NCBI GenBank assembly: GCA_945952585.1
Contig: CAMFII010000012.1
Location: forward strand, 48,705 to 112,704
Direction of reading: 5' to 3'
Length of the DNA stretch: 64,000 bases
Source: an uncultured Rhodobacter sp.
GTDB taxonomy: Bacteria > Pseudomonadota > Alphaproteobacteria > Rhodobacterales > Rhodobacteraceae
A model generated the notes under the pieces. That model had not been told where the DNA came from and ran no database searches. It saw only the letters and a list, made by a program, of their open reading frames with translations. The position numbers and the translations under genes are program-made. Below, in pieces: positions 19,218 through 27,208 of the stretch. Each line of letters begins with the position of its first letter. Position 1 is the stretch's first letter.

Positions 19218-19712
19218 GTGACGCAGCATCCCAGCCGCGGGAAATCCGCCGCCACGGACGGTGCGCGCACGACCGCCGCCCAGTTGCTCGAGACCTTCAA
19301 TGCACTCGGGCCCCGGGAGGAACGGAAGCGCAGCCAGATCCTGCAAAAGCTGATCGGCACCTGGAACGGGGCGGTCGTCAAGGCACCCTTCCACGTCACG
19401 AACGGCGGTAACCTGCATTTCGACGAGGCCTGCTTCGTCAATGAAGGCTGCGCGATCGACGACACCTATCCGGTTCGCATCGGCTCCTTCACCCAATTGG
19501 CCCGCGATGTCCGGATCCTGACCGTGATCGAGGCCGAGAACCGTCGCGGCCCGGTGACGATCGGGCGCAATGTCTGGATCGGCGCCGGCGCCGCGATCCA
19601 TCCCGGGGTCACCATCGGCGAGGATGCCATCATCGGTGCGGCCGCCGTCGTGATCAGCGACGTGCCGCCGGGCGCAACGGCCTCGGGCAATCCGGCGAAG
19701 ATCATGCGCTGA
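19218..19712 (+). CDS. Left-handed beta-helix sugar O-acetyltransferase (LacA/NodL-like)
   Basis: A 164-residue acyltransferase. The N-terminal segment resembles the maltose/galactoside acetyltransferase cap. Hexapeptide repeats then form a left-handed beta-helix (VRIGSFTQLARDVRIL, VTIGRNVWIGAGAAIHPGVTIGEDAIIGAAAVVISDVPPGATASGNPAKIMR). The ending ASGNPAKIMR is diagnostic for the LacA/NodL group, which transfers acetyl from acetyl-CoA to sugars. The usual active-site His is not obvious in the helix; the nearest is AIHPGV. GTG 19218 has GAGGAGG six bases before it. An alternative ATG at 19182 overlaps the sufT stop by one base and would add 12 residues. Confidence 0.78.
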   Translation: MTQHPSRGKSAATDGARTTAAQLLETFNALGPREERKRSQILQKLIGTWNGAVVKAPFHVTNGGNLHFDEACFVNEGCAIDDTYPVRIGSFTQLARDVRILTVIEAENRRGPVTIGRNVWIGAGAAIHPGVTIGEDAIIGAAAVVISDVPPGATASGNPAKIMR

Positions 19713-19790
19713 GGTCTGCAATCCCCCGCGCCACTTGAATACGCCCGTCTCGGGAAATACATTTCGGACAGTCAGAGAAAGCGCTTCCTC

Positions 19791-20174
19791 ATGTTCGGCA
19801 TCCCCGGCAAGCAGGCCATTACCCTAACCCCCGCCGCAGCGGGCCAGATTCGCCGCCTGATGGATCGTCAGGGATCGGCGGGCCTTCGCATCGGAGTGAA
19901 GAAGGGCGGTTGCGCGGGCATGGAATACACCATGGACTTCGCCGAGACCGTCAACCCGATGGATGAGGTCGTGGAACAGGATGGCGCGCGGGTGATGATT
20001 GCGCCGATGGCGCAGATGTTCCTCTTCGGCACGGAAATCGACTTCCAGACCTCGCTTCTGGAATCCGGGTTCAAGTTCAACAACCCCAACGTGGCCGAAG
20101 CCTGCGGCTGCGGCGAGTCGATCAAGTTCAAGGATCCCGCAGAAGCACAGGGCGGCGCTGCGCCGCAAGCCTGA
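19791..20174 (+). CDS. sufA: A-type iron-sulfur carrier (SufA/IscA/ErpA family)
   Basis: A 127-residue protein that carries Fe-S clusters from the SUF scaffold to target enzymes. The three conserved Cys are present: one in [10 protein letters not shown] and two in [11 protein letters not shown]. Core strands LRIGVKKGG and [13 protein letters not shown] match the HesB-like fold. An extra N-terminal segment (MFGIPGKQ) and an Ala/Gly/Gln-rich tail are mild extensions. With the upstream SufT-like gene it forms a small Fe-S module, separated by the acetyltransferase. Assignment among SufA, IscA and ErpA cannot be settled from this window. Confidence 0.9.
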   Translation: MFGIPGKQAITLTPAAAGQIRRLMDRQGSAGLRIGVKKGGCAGMEYTMDFAETVNPMDEVVEQDGARVMIAPMAQMFLFGTEIDFQTSLLESGFKFNNPNVAEACGCGESIKFKDPAEAQGGAAPQA

Positions 20175-20239
20175 CACCCTTCCGTCCCGCTTTACCTTCG
20201 CGTAAGTCTGGCCCCAGTCAATCATGTGGAGGTCGGATC

Positions 20240-20980
20240 ATGCGCAAGCTTGCGGCGGGGAACTGGAAGATGAACGGGCTGACCGCCCAGTTGCCCGAGG
20301 TGACGGCCCTGATCGCCGCCCATCCTGCGCCCGCCTGCGAGGTCCTGCTCTGCCCGCCCGCGACACTTGTCGCCGCCATGGCCGCGACGGCGGCCGGTCG
20401 CATTGCCATCGGCGGGCAGGATTGCCACCCCAAGGCCTCGGGTGCCCATACCGGCGATATCGCGGCGGCGATGCTGAAGGATGCCGGGGCGACCTATGTG
20501 ATCCTCGGCCATTCCGAACGCCGCGCTGACCACGGCGAGACCGATGCCCTGGTTCGCGCCAAGGCTGAAGCCGCCTGGGCCGCCGGCCTGACGGCGATCA
20601 TCTGCGTGGGCGAGACCGAAGCCGAGCGCGACGCCGGCAAGACGCTGACCGTGATTGGAACGCAGCTTGCGGGCTCCGTGCCCGACGGCGCGACCTCGGC
20701 CAATACCGTCATCGCCTATGAACCCGTCTGGGCCATAGGCACCGGCCGCACGCCCACCCTGCCAGAGATCGCCGAGGTCCATGCCGACCTGCGCGCCCGC
20801 CTGACCGCCCGTTTCGGTGCCGATGCGGGCGGGTTCCGCCTGCTTTACGGCGGCTCGGTGAAACCGTCGAACGCCACCGAGATCTTCGCGCTGCCGAATG
20901 TCGACGGCGCGCTCGTGGGCGGGGCGAGCCTCAAGGCCAGCGATTTCGGCGCGATCGTCGCGGCGCTTTCCGCCGCCTGA
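20240..20980 (+). CDS. tpiA: Triosephosphate isomerase
   Basis: A 246-residue TIM-barrel enzyme interconverting dihydroxyacetone phosphate and glyceraldehyde 3-phosphate. Hallmarks are AAGNWKMNG with the catalytic Lys, VILGHSERR with the electrophilic His, the catalytic Glu in [13 protein letters not shown] leading into the flexible loop, and the phosphate-binding [10 protein letters not shown] and GALVGGASL. It begins 65 bases after the Fe-S carrier gene. Length is normal. Confidence 0.97.
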   Translation: MRKLAAGNWKMNGLTAQLPEVTALIAAHPAPACEVLLCPPATLVAAMAATAAGRIAIGGQDCHPKASGAHTGDIAAAMLKDAGATYVILGHSERRADHGETDALVRAKAEAAWAAGLTAIICVGETEAERDAGKTLTVIGTQLAGSVPDGATSANTVIAYEPVWAIGTGRTPTLPEIAEVHADLRARLTARFGADAGGFRLLYGGSVKPSNATEIFALPNVDGALVGGASLKASDFGAIVAALSAA

Positions 20981-21059
20981 CGACGCGGGCGCGTCGCAGA
21001 CGAGCGATCCCCTGCCGGCTCGACCGTGCCATGCTCGGCCCGAGCGAGGACATCATCCC

Positions 21060-21974
21060 ATGACCGCAACGATCCCCAGGGCCCGGTCGGCGCTGGCCGC
21101 CAACGGCATCTGCCTTCTGTCGATGCTGACCTGGGCGCTCGGCCTGCCGGCGCTCGGGCATCTGGTGCAGTTCATCCCGCCCTTCAGCCTGACCGCCTTC
21201 CGCGTCGGCCTGGCCGGGATCGTGCTGGTGCTGGTATGGCTGCTGGTCGAAGGCCCGGCGACCGTGCTGCGCGCGCCCTGGGGCCGCGGAATAGGTGTGG
21301 GGCTGGTGGTGATGGGCCTTGGCGCGGTACTGGTGGCCGTCGCCCTGCAACTGACCGATCCGGTCACGGTAGCGATCATCACCGCGCTGATGCCTCTGGT
21401 CGGGATCGGGCTCGAAGTTGCCCTGGACGGCCGGAAGATGACCCCCTTGCTGTGGATCGGCCTGTTCCTGTCGCTGCTCGGCGGCCTTGTCGCACTTGAT
21501 CTGACCGGGGCGCGGCCCTCGCTCGGCTGGGGGGCGCTGGCCGCCTTCGTCTCGGTCCTTGCCTTCACCTGGGGCTCGCGGGCGACCGTTTCGGCCTTTC
21601 CCGCTCTCTCGCCGCTTGGCCGCACGGCGATCACCGTCGCGGGCGCGGGCTTCGGCATGTCGATTGTCGCCGCCGTCGTCGCCTATTCCGGCGGACCGGC
21701 CATCGACTGGAGCGGCATCGGCTGGAAAGAGGTCGCTGCCCTCGTCGCCGCCTCGGTCGGATCGATCGCGCTCAGCCAGACGCTCTGGATCATCTCGGTC
21801 GGGCAGCTTGGCATCGGCATTGCCAGCCTGCACATGAACGCCGTACCGTTCTACGTGATGCTCATCACCTTCGCGCTCGGCGGCGCCTGGAACTGGGCGC
21901 AGGCAATCGGGGCGGCCATCGTCGTGCTCGGCGTTCTCATCGCCCAAGGAATGTTGACCCCGCGCCGGACCTGA
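21060..21974 (+). CDS. EamA/DMT-family transporter
   Basis: A 304-residue inner-membrane protein with about ten hydrophobic helices in two repeats of five, each resembling an EamA domain: first half NGICLLSMLTWALGLPALG to the TDPVTVAIITALMPLVG segment, second half from LGWGALAAFVSVLAFTWGSRA to the C-terminal IGAAIVVLGVLIAQG. Members export amino acids, metabolites or drugs. The substrate cannot be predicted. It is 3 bases ahead of the cytochrome P450 gene, so the two are co-transcribed, which suggests export or import of a P450-related compound (inference only). Confidence 0.87.
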   Translation: MTATIPRARSALAANGICLLSMLTWALGLPALGHLVQFIPPFSLTAFRVGLAGIVLVLVWLLVEGPATVLRAPWGRGIGVGLVVMGLGAVLVAVALQLTDPVTVAIITALMPLVGIGLEVALDGRKMTPLLWIGLFLSLLGGLVALDLTGARPSLGWGALAAFVSVLAFTWGSRATVSAFPALSPLGRTAITVAGAGFGMSIVAAVVAYSGGPAIDWSGIGWKEVAALVAASVGSIALSQTLWIISVGQLGIGIASLHMNAVPFYVMLITFALGGAWNWAQAIGAAIVVLGVLIAQGMLTPRRT

Positions 21975-21977
21975 CCC

Positions 21978-23165
21978 ATGCAGACCTTCTCCCAGTCCCC
22001 GACCGATCCCACCTTCGTCCAGAACCCCTACCCGTTCTACGACCGCGCGCGCGCCGCCGGGCCCTTCTTCCATTGGCAAGAGTACAACCTGACCTGCACG
22101 CCCTCGGCCGCGGCGGTGAACGCGATCCTGCGCGACCGCCGCTTCGGCCGTGAGGTGCCGGAGGAGAAACGCCGCCCCATCCCCGACCACCTCGGCCCCT
22201 TCTACGCGGTCGAGGCGCATTCGATGCTGGAACTCGAGCCGCCGCGCCACACCCGCCTGCGCAGCCTCGTCCTTCGCGCCTTTACCTCGCGCCGGATCGG
22301 GGCGATGCAGCCGGACATCACGGCCCTCAGCCACCAGCTGATCGACGCCTTCCCGTCAGGCGAGTTCGACCTCCTGCCCGCCTTCGCCCAGCAGATCCCC
22401 GTCATCATCATCGCCCGCCTCCTCGGCGTTCCCGAAGAGATGGCGCCCGACCTCCTGCGCTGGTCGAACGCCATGGTCGGCATGTACATGGCCGGCCGGA
22501 CCCGCGAGACCGAGGACCGCGCCGTCGCCGCGACCGAGGCCTTCGTCGCCTTCATGCGCGCCTATGTCGAGGACCGTCGCAAGCGCCCTGCCGACGACCT
22601 CATCACCTCGCTGATCGCCGCCGTGGAAGCGGGCGAAAAGCTGTCGACAGACGAACTCATCACCACCTGCATCCTGCTCCTGAATGCCGGGCACGAGGCG
22701 ACCGTCCATTCGATCGGCAACGGGGTGAAGACGCTTCTCGAAACCCGCACGCCTGCCACAGCCCTCGCACCCGGGCGCATCGAGGCGACGGTCGAGGAGA
22801 CGCTGCGCTACGACCCGCCGCTTCATCTCTTCACCCGCCATGCCTATGACGAGGTCGAGGTGATGGGCCGCACCTTCCGTCGCGGCGAAGAGGTCGGGCT
22901 GCTGCTCGCCGCCGCCAACCGCGATCCGGGGATGTGGGACGAGCCGGGCCGCTTCAACCCGTCGCGTCCTGAAAAGACCAATGTCGCCTTCGGCGGCGGC
23001 CTGCATTTCTGCGTCGGCGCCCCCCTTGCCCGCCTCGAACTGCAGATCGCCCTGCCGATCCTCTTTGCCCGCGTCCCCGGCCTGCGCCTCGCCCAGCCCC
23101 CGGCCTACGGAGACGTCTACCACTTCCACGGGCTTTCGGCGCTGATCGTGGCTAAAGGGCGCTGA
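21978..23165 (+). CDS. Cytochrome P450
   Basis: A 395-residue soluble bacterial P450 monooxygenase. The I-helix oxygen-activation motif is LLLNAGHEATVHSIG (A-G-H-E-A-T). The K-helix E-x-x-R is EETLR, and the heme loop is FGGGLHFCVGAPLARLE with the axial Cys. An early C-helix motif PPRHTRLRSLV has the heme-propionate-contacting His and Arg. The motif AGHEAT fits CYP families acting on terpenoids, fatty acids or xenobiotics, but the substrate is unknown. It is directly downstream of the EamA gene. No dedicated ferredoxin gene is adjacent, so electrons must come from elsewhere in the genome. Confidence 0.95.
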   Translation: MQTFSQSPTDPTFVQNPYPFYDRARAAGPFFHWQEYNLTCTPSAAAVNAILRDRRFGREVPEEKRRPIPDHLGPFYAVEAHSMLELEPPRHTRLRSLVLRAFTSRRIGAMQPDITALSHQLIDAFPSGEFDLLPAFAQQIPVIIIARLLGVPEEMAPDLLRWSNAMVGMYMAGRTRETEDRAVAATEAFVAFMRAYVEDRRKRPADDLITSLIAAVEAGEKLSTDELITTCILLLNAGHEATVHSIGNGVKTLLETRTPATALAPGRIEATVEETLRYDPPLHLFTRHAYDEVEVMGRTFRRGEEVGLLLAAANRDPGMWDEPGRFNPSRPEKTNVAFGGGLHFCVGAPLARLELQIALPILFARVPGLRLAQPPAYGDVYHFHGLSALIVAKGR

Positions 23166-23297
23166 GCCGCGCCGACGTCTGCTCCCTTCGGACATCGGCC
23201 TCGAGACCAGGCCTGTGAAGCGGTGAAACCGTTTCGGCCGTGACAAACGGTCGCGTAAAGTCCCGCAAAACGCTGACTCGAAATCCTGGGGGACAAA

Positions 23298-24515
23298 TTG
23301 GAAGACGTGAACGAGGAGAATAAATCCCGTCCGATGGTTCCGGCCGAAAGCGCCTCCCCAGATGCCCGGATGGTCAAGCCTGACTCGCCCCCTGATGAGC
23401 CGGAACCGCCCGCCGCTCGGCCCGCGGCGCCCCCCGGGGCGGTTCGAGAGAGTCCCTGGCCTCGACGCCTGATCGGCCTGGTCCTGGTCGCCGTCCTTGC
23501 CGCCTTCCTTGCCCTGCACGTCGCGATGGACCAGCTGACCCCCTATACCTCCGAGGCTACTCTGGAGGCGCCCGTCATCGGGATCGCGCCGAGCGTGTCG
23601 GGAAACATCGTGACCGTTGCGGTGCGTGACAACCAGCGAGTGAAGGCCGGCGACCTTATCTTCGAGATCGACCCGGGCCCCTACAAGGCCGTGCTGCAGC
23701 AGGCCGAGGCGCAGCTGGAAAACGTGACCATGCAGATCGGGGCGGGCAACGTCGGTCTTGGTGCGGCGGAGGCGGCCAGCGTCCAGGCCAAGGCCCGCCT
23801 CGCAGATGTCGAACAACAGGCCGCCCGCAGCGAAGAGCTTTTCAAGCGCGGTTACACGACACGCGCGGCACTCGATACCGCCCGGGCCAATCTGGCTTCG
23901 GCTCAGGCGTCGGTGACGGCCGCCGAGGCGCAACTGACCGAAGCCCGGACGCGCCTTGGACCGCAGGGAGAGGACAATCCACAGGTGCGCGCGGCGCTCG
24001 CGGCGCGCGAGCGGGCGCAGATCGACCTGATGAACACCCGCGTCACAGCGCCTGTCGACGGTGCGATGACGAACCGCGTGCTGTCGATCGGACAGTTCGC
24101 CGGCACCGGAAAACCTGTAGCGACCATCGTTGACACGGCGAGGGCCTGGGTCATCGCCCAGTTGCCCGAAAATGCCCTTGGCCGCATCGCACAGGGCGAT
24201 CCGGTGGACATCGTGCTCGATGTGATGCCGGGCCAGGTGCTCCGCGGTCATGTCGACAGCATTGCGTCCGGGGTCACCCATGTGATTGGCGCTGGCGTTC
24301 AGGGTGACCTGCCGACACCGGTAGAACGGCGAGACTGGCTGCGCGGCGCGGAGCGTTTTCCTGTGCGGATCGAGTTCGACACCCTCGGCCCCGAGATTCC
24401 GATCCGCGCGGGCGCCGGCGCAAGCATTGCGATCTACACCGCCAATGCGGGGCAACTTGCCGATTTTACTCGGTTCTGGATGCAAGGGGTGAGCCTGATC
24501 CGCTATGCCTTCTGA
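23298..24515 (+). CDS. HlyD/EmrA-type membrane fusion protein
   Basis: A 405-residue periplasmic adaptor. Residues 1-~53 are a disordered Pro/Glu-rich cytoplasmic tail, 54-75 the membrane anchor (RRLIGLVLVAVLAAFLALHVAM), then a barrel-sandwich hybrid (EATLEAPVIGIAPSVSGNIV, VRDNQRVKAGDLIFEIDP), a long alpha-hairpin (to about residue 245), and the returning lipoyl half (TRVTAPVDGAMTNRVLSIGQFAGTG). Such adaptors link an inner-membrane pump to an outer-membrane channel. The start is TTG 23298 after GGGGGA. The next gene overlaps by 11 bases and is the membrane partner. Confidence 0.9.
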   Translation: MEDVNEENKSRPMVPAESASPDARMVKPDSPPDEPEPPAARPAAPPGAVRESPWPRRLIGLVLVAVLAAFLALHVAMDQLTPYTSEATLEAPVIGIAPSVSGNIVTVAVRDNQRVKAGDLIFEIDPGPYKAVLQQAEAQLENVTMQIGAGNVGLGAAEAASVQAKARLADVEQQAARSEELFKRGYTTRAALDTARANLASAQASVTAAEAQLTEARTRLGPQGEDNPQVRAALAARERAQIDLMNTRVTAPVDGAMTNRVLSIGQFAGTGKPVATIVDTARAWVIAQLPENALGRIAQGDPVDIVLDVMPGQVLRGHVDSIASGVTHVIGAGVQGDLPTPVERRDWLRGAERFPVRIEFDTLGPEIPIRAGAGASIAIYTANAGQLADFTRFWMQGVSLIRYAF

Positions 24516-25536
24516 CGGGAAAGCATTGTTCGCGCTGCGGATTGCGCTGTCTTTTGCCGGGTCGCTCGCGATCGCAGAAGCTATCGGACTCGATCTCGCG
24601 TTCATGGCGCCGCTGATTGCGGTTGCGCTGGCGGCATCGCCCGGACCGCCTCTCGCCTCAGCCGTCGCCCTGCCGCTGATGTGCTGGGTACTGGCCGTAG
24701 CCGTCTCGATCCTCGTGAACGCCTTTGCCCTGTCGGCGCCTCTCGTTTACGCAATGCTGACCCTGGTCGGCCTCTGGGGAGGCTTCCAACTGTCGACCTC
24801 GCCAAAGACCAGCGTCGTGGGGATGGTGGTCTTGGTGCTCTTCGCGATCCTCCCGATGCAACTGGTGCCACACCCTGAGGCGTCGCAGACGATCGTCTAC
24901 GATCTCGCCAAAAGCATCCTGATCGGAAGCGTGACGGCATGGCTGATCGGCCTCGTCCTGCCCGGTCCCCCGCCCAGGACAGAACCACAACGCCTTTATG
25001 CCCCGATGCCAATCCTGATGGCCGCGCTCACGGCCTGGGTTGGAGCCTACCTGGTCTGGATTGTCGAGCCGCCGGGGGCTGCCCCTGCGCTGATCGGCAT
25101 GATCATTGTCCTGCGGGCAGACGAGACTCCGGGGTTTGCCATCGCGCGGGACCGCTTTGCGGCGGCGCTTCTCGGTGGCGCGGCGGCCGTGGTGGCCTCG
25201 ACGGTCGTGGTCCTGGCGCCCGTACTGCTGACACTTTTCCTGGCGGCGCTGCTGCTGGCTTGGCCGCTCGCCCTGCGCGTGGCCAGGGGGGATGAAAGGC
25301 GGGGCCTGGCGATAAAGTCCATGAACGTGCTGGCTGTCCTGACAGCGCAGGAGTTTTCGCCGTTGTTCGAGGACACCCAGACCCGTCTCTGGGTCCGCAT
25401 CGTCGGCGTCATGATCGGCATCGCCTATGCCAGTCTCGCCTTGGCGCTGCTCGCTCCCCGGCACCGACAATCCCCGGCGGATATGGCAGGCGCCGACGAG
25501 AATTCAGTTACAGCGGCAGCACGGTCGTCGCCTTGA
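24505..25536 (+). CDS. DUF2955/FUSC-like inner-membrane export component
   Basis: A 343-residue polytopic protein with about nine to ten hydrophobic helices in two halves, separated by a Pro-rich loop near residue 155 (LPGPPPRTEPQRL). Its arrangement immediately after an EmrA-like adaptor, with an 11-base overlap, is typical of DUF2955 or aromatic-acid-exporter (FUSC) proteins that pair with HlyD adaptors. I infer an efflux pump for small organic compounds. The 3' end overlaps the convergent Lrp-type gene by 29 bases. Confidence 0.75.
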   Translation: MPSDGKALFALRIALSFAGSLAIAEAIGLDLAFMAPLIAVALAASPGPPLASAVALPLMCWVLAVAVSILVNAFALSAPLVYAMLTLVGLWGGFQLSTSPKTSVVGMVVLVLFAILPMQLVPHPEASQTIVYDLAKSILIGSVTAWLIGLVLPGPPPRTEPQRLYAPMPILMAALTAWVGAYLVWIVEPPGAAPALIGMIIVLRADETPGFAIARDRFAAALLGGAAAVVASTVVVLAPVLLTLFLAALLLAWPLALRVARGDERRGLAIKSMNVLAVLTAQEFSPLFEDTQTRLWVRIVGVMIGIAYASLALALLAPRHRQSPADMAGADENSVTAAARSSP

Positions 25537-25969
25537 TCTCTTCCATGCTGAGGAGCGCTGTGACGTTGTAGATCTTCACCTCGGAAATCAGCGCCTGGTA
25601 GAAGGTGTCATAAGCCCGCGCGTTCGGCACCCTCACCTTCAGAATATAGTCGATGTCGCCCGCCAGCCGGTGCGCCTCGAGCACTTCCGGCCGGTCGCGC
25701 AGCACCTGCAGGAATTTTCGCTGCCACTCGGCCTCGTGCTCGCTCGTCCGGATCAGGACGAAGAAGCAGGCCTCCAGCCCAAGCGCCTCGGGGTCGAGGA
25801 TCGCGGTCTGTTTCAGGATCACGCCCTGTTCGCGCATCCGCCGGATCCGGTTCCAGACCGGCGTCTTGGACGACCCCACCCGACGCGCGATCTCGTCCAG
25901 CGACAGGCTTGCATCCTCCTGCAGCAGCACAAGGATTTTCCGGTCCATCTCGTCTAGCCGGGTCACCAT
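25508..25969 (-). CDS. Lrp/AsnC-family transcriptional regulator of the sulfite-reduction operon
   Basis: A 153-residue regulator. The N-terminal winged helix-turn-helix is LDEMDRKILVLLQEDASLSLDEIARRVGSSKTPVWNRIRRM, and the C-terminal RAM ligand-binding domain follows (GDIDYILKVRVPNARAYDTFYQALIS). It is divergent from the cobA-cysIH operon, a constant arrangement in Rhodobacteraceae. It therefore probably senses a sulfur amino acid such as cysteine and controls that operon and itself (inference). ATG 25969 is used; ATG 25948 (MDRKIL) is an alternative. The 142-base gap to cobA contains dyads that could be its operators. Confidence 0.88.
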   Translation of the reverse strand: MVTRLDEMDRKILVLLQEDASLSLDEIARRVGSSKTPVWNRIRRMREQGVILKQTAILDPEALGLEACFFVLIRTSEHEAEWQRKFLQVLRDRPEVLEAHRLAGDIDYILKVRVPNARAYDTFYQALISEVKIYNVTALLSMEEIKATTVLPL

Positions 25970-25990
25970 TCGCGCTTTCCTCCGTTTTGC

Positions 25991-26080
25991 GGAACTACGT
26001 TCCTTCTTGGTGATGTCCTAGAACAATCTTCCTTATCTGCAAAGGCCACTGGCAAAAAATCGGAAAAATATCCTATTCTA
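25991..26080. promoter_or_regulatory. Candidate operator region between the Lrp-type regulator and the cys operon
   Basis: The gap contains a perfect 5-3-5 dyad GGAACTACGTTCC (25991-26003). Further right CTAGAA (26019-26024) and TTCTAG (26076-26081) form a widely spaced inverted pair, next to AT-rich sequence (GGCAAAAAATCGGAAAAATA). Lrp-type octamers often bind several such sites. The assignment is by position and symmetry only. Confidence 0.4.
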
Positions 26081-26110
26081 GACCATCAATTCCCGTCCCC
26101 CGGACTCACC

Positions 26111-26893
26111 ATGCCCGAAGCCGCCGCGCCTCGCTCCGACGTCACCATTCCCGGCACCGTCACCTTCGTCGGCGCCGGACCGGGCGATGCCGACCATCTG
26201 ACGCTGCGCGCCGCCCGCGCGCTGGCCGAGGCCGAGGTTATCATCCATGACCGTCTGGTCGGCCCGTCCGTGCTCGCCCTTGCCAATCCTGCCGCGTTGC
26301 TGATCGACGCGGGCAAGGAAGGCTTCGGCCCCTCCACCGCCCAATCCGACATCAACGCGCTCAATGTCGTCCATGCCGCCGCCGGATCGCGGGTCGTCCG
26401 GCTCAAGGGGGGTGATGTCGGCATCTTCGGACGGCTGGACGAAGAGATCGAGGCGCTTGAGGCCCGCGGCCTCGGCTGGCGCATCGTGCCGGGCCTCACC
26501 TCGGCCACCGTCGCCGCCGCCGAGATCGGCCAGAGCCTGACCCGGCGCGGCCGCAACGCCTCGCTCCGCATCGTGACCGGCCATGACGTGGCGGGCTTTG
26601 CCGAGCAGGACTGGCGCGGCATGGCGCGCAAGGGCGAAGTCGCGGCGATCTACATGGGCAAGAAATCCGCCCGCTTCGTGCAGGGCCGCCTGATGATGCA
26701 CGGCGCCGACCCGGCCACGGACGTGACCATCGTCGAGAACGTCTCGCGCCCCGACCAGCGCATCCTTGGCACCACGCTTGCCGATCTGCCCGACACGATC
26801 GCCGGGGTCGAAGGCCCCGCCGTCATCCTCTATGGCCTCGCGCCCCGCCGCGCCACGGCCGCCCTGCCCCAGTTGAAGGAGGCTTTCGCATGA
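26111..26893 (+). CDS. cobA: Uroporphyrinogen-III C-methyltransferase (SUMT)
   Basis: A 260-residue SAM-dependent enzyme that methylates uroporphyrinogen III twice to precorrin-2, the entry to siroheme (the sulfite reductase cofactor) and cobalamin. Motifs: TFVGAGPGDADHLTLRAARAL, DRLVGPSVL, VRLKGGDVGIFGR, PGLTSATVAAAEIG and IYMGKKSA. Unlike full CysG (~460 residues) it lacks the N-terminal dehydrogenase/ferrochelatase module, so those steps need another gene. It is the first gene of the sulfite-reduction operon, and its stop overlaps the next start by 4 bases (ATGA). Confidence 0.94.
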   Translation: MPEAAAPRSDVTIPGTVTFVGAGPGDADHLTLRAARALAEAEVIIHDRLVGPSVLALANPAALLIDAGKEGFGPSTAQSDINALNVVHAAAGSRVVRLKGGDVGIFGRLDEEIEALEARGLGWRIVPGLTSATVAAAEIGQSLTRRGRNASLRIVTGHDVAGFAEQDWRGMARKGEVAAIYMGKKSARFVQGRLMMHGADPATDVTIVENVSRPDQRILGTTLADLPDTIAGVEGPAVILYGLAPRRATAALPQLKEAFA

Positions 26894-27192
26894 AGGGCCG
26901 TTTCACCCCGAAAGTCGTCACCGCCAACGACCTACGCCTCGGCGACGTGGTCTACCTCACCGCCGACGACCGCTGGACGCGCCTGCATCACGAGGCCGAG
27001 CTGATCGAGGACGAGGCCCACGCCCAGCTGCGCCTTCTCCACGCCGCCGCGCAGAAGCTGGTCGTGGTCGGCGCCTATCTGGCCGATGCAAAACCGGGCG
27101 CCAACGGCCCCGAGCCCACCCATTTCCGCGAGGAGTTCCGCACCCGCGGCCCCTCGAACTATCCCCACGGCAAGCAAGCCGAGCTGAACTGA
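26890..27192 (+). CDS. DUF2849 protein of the sulfite-reductase operon
   Basis: A 100-residue protein of the DUF2849 family, found almost always between SUMT and sulfite reductase in alphaproteobacteria. It has no signal or membrane segment. The text KGRFTPKVVTANDLRLGDVVYLTADDRWT suggests a small beta-rich domain, followed by a helix (EAHAQLRLLHAAAQKL) and a polar tail with PTHFREEFRTRGPSNYP. The function is unknown; constant location implies a role in assembly or activity of the reductase. It is translationally coupled to cobA by an ATGA overlap. Confidence 0.88.
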   Translation: MKGRFTPKVVTANDLRLGDVVYLTADDRWTRLHHEAELIEDEAHAQLRLLHAAAQKLVVVGAYLADAKPGANGPEPTHFREEFRTRGPSNYPHGKQAELN

Positions 27193-27208
27193 GACCGGAG
27201 CCATCCCG

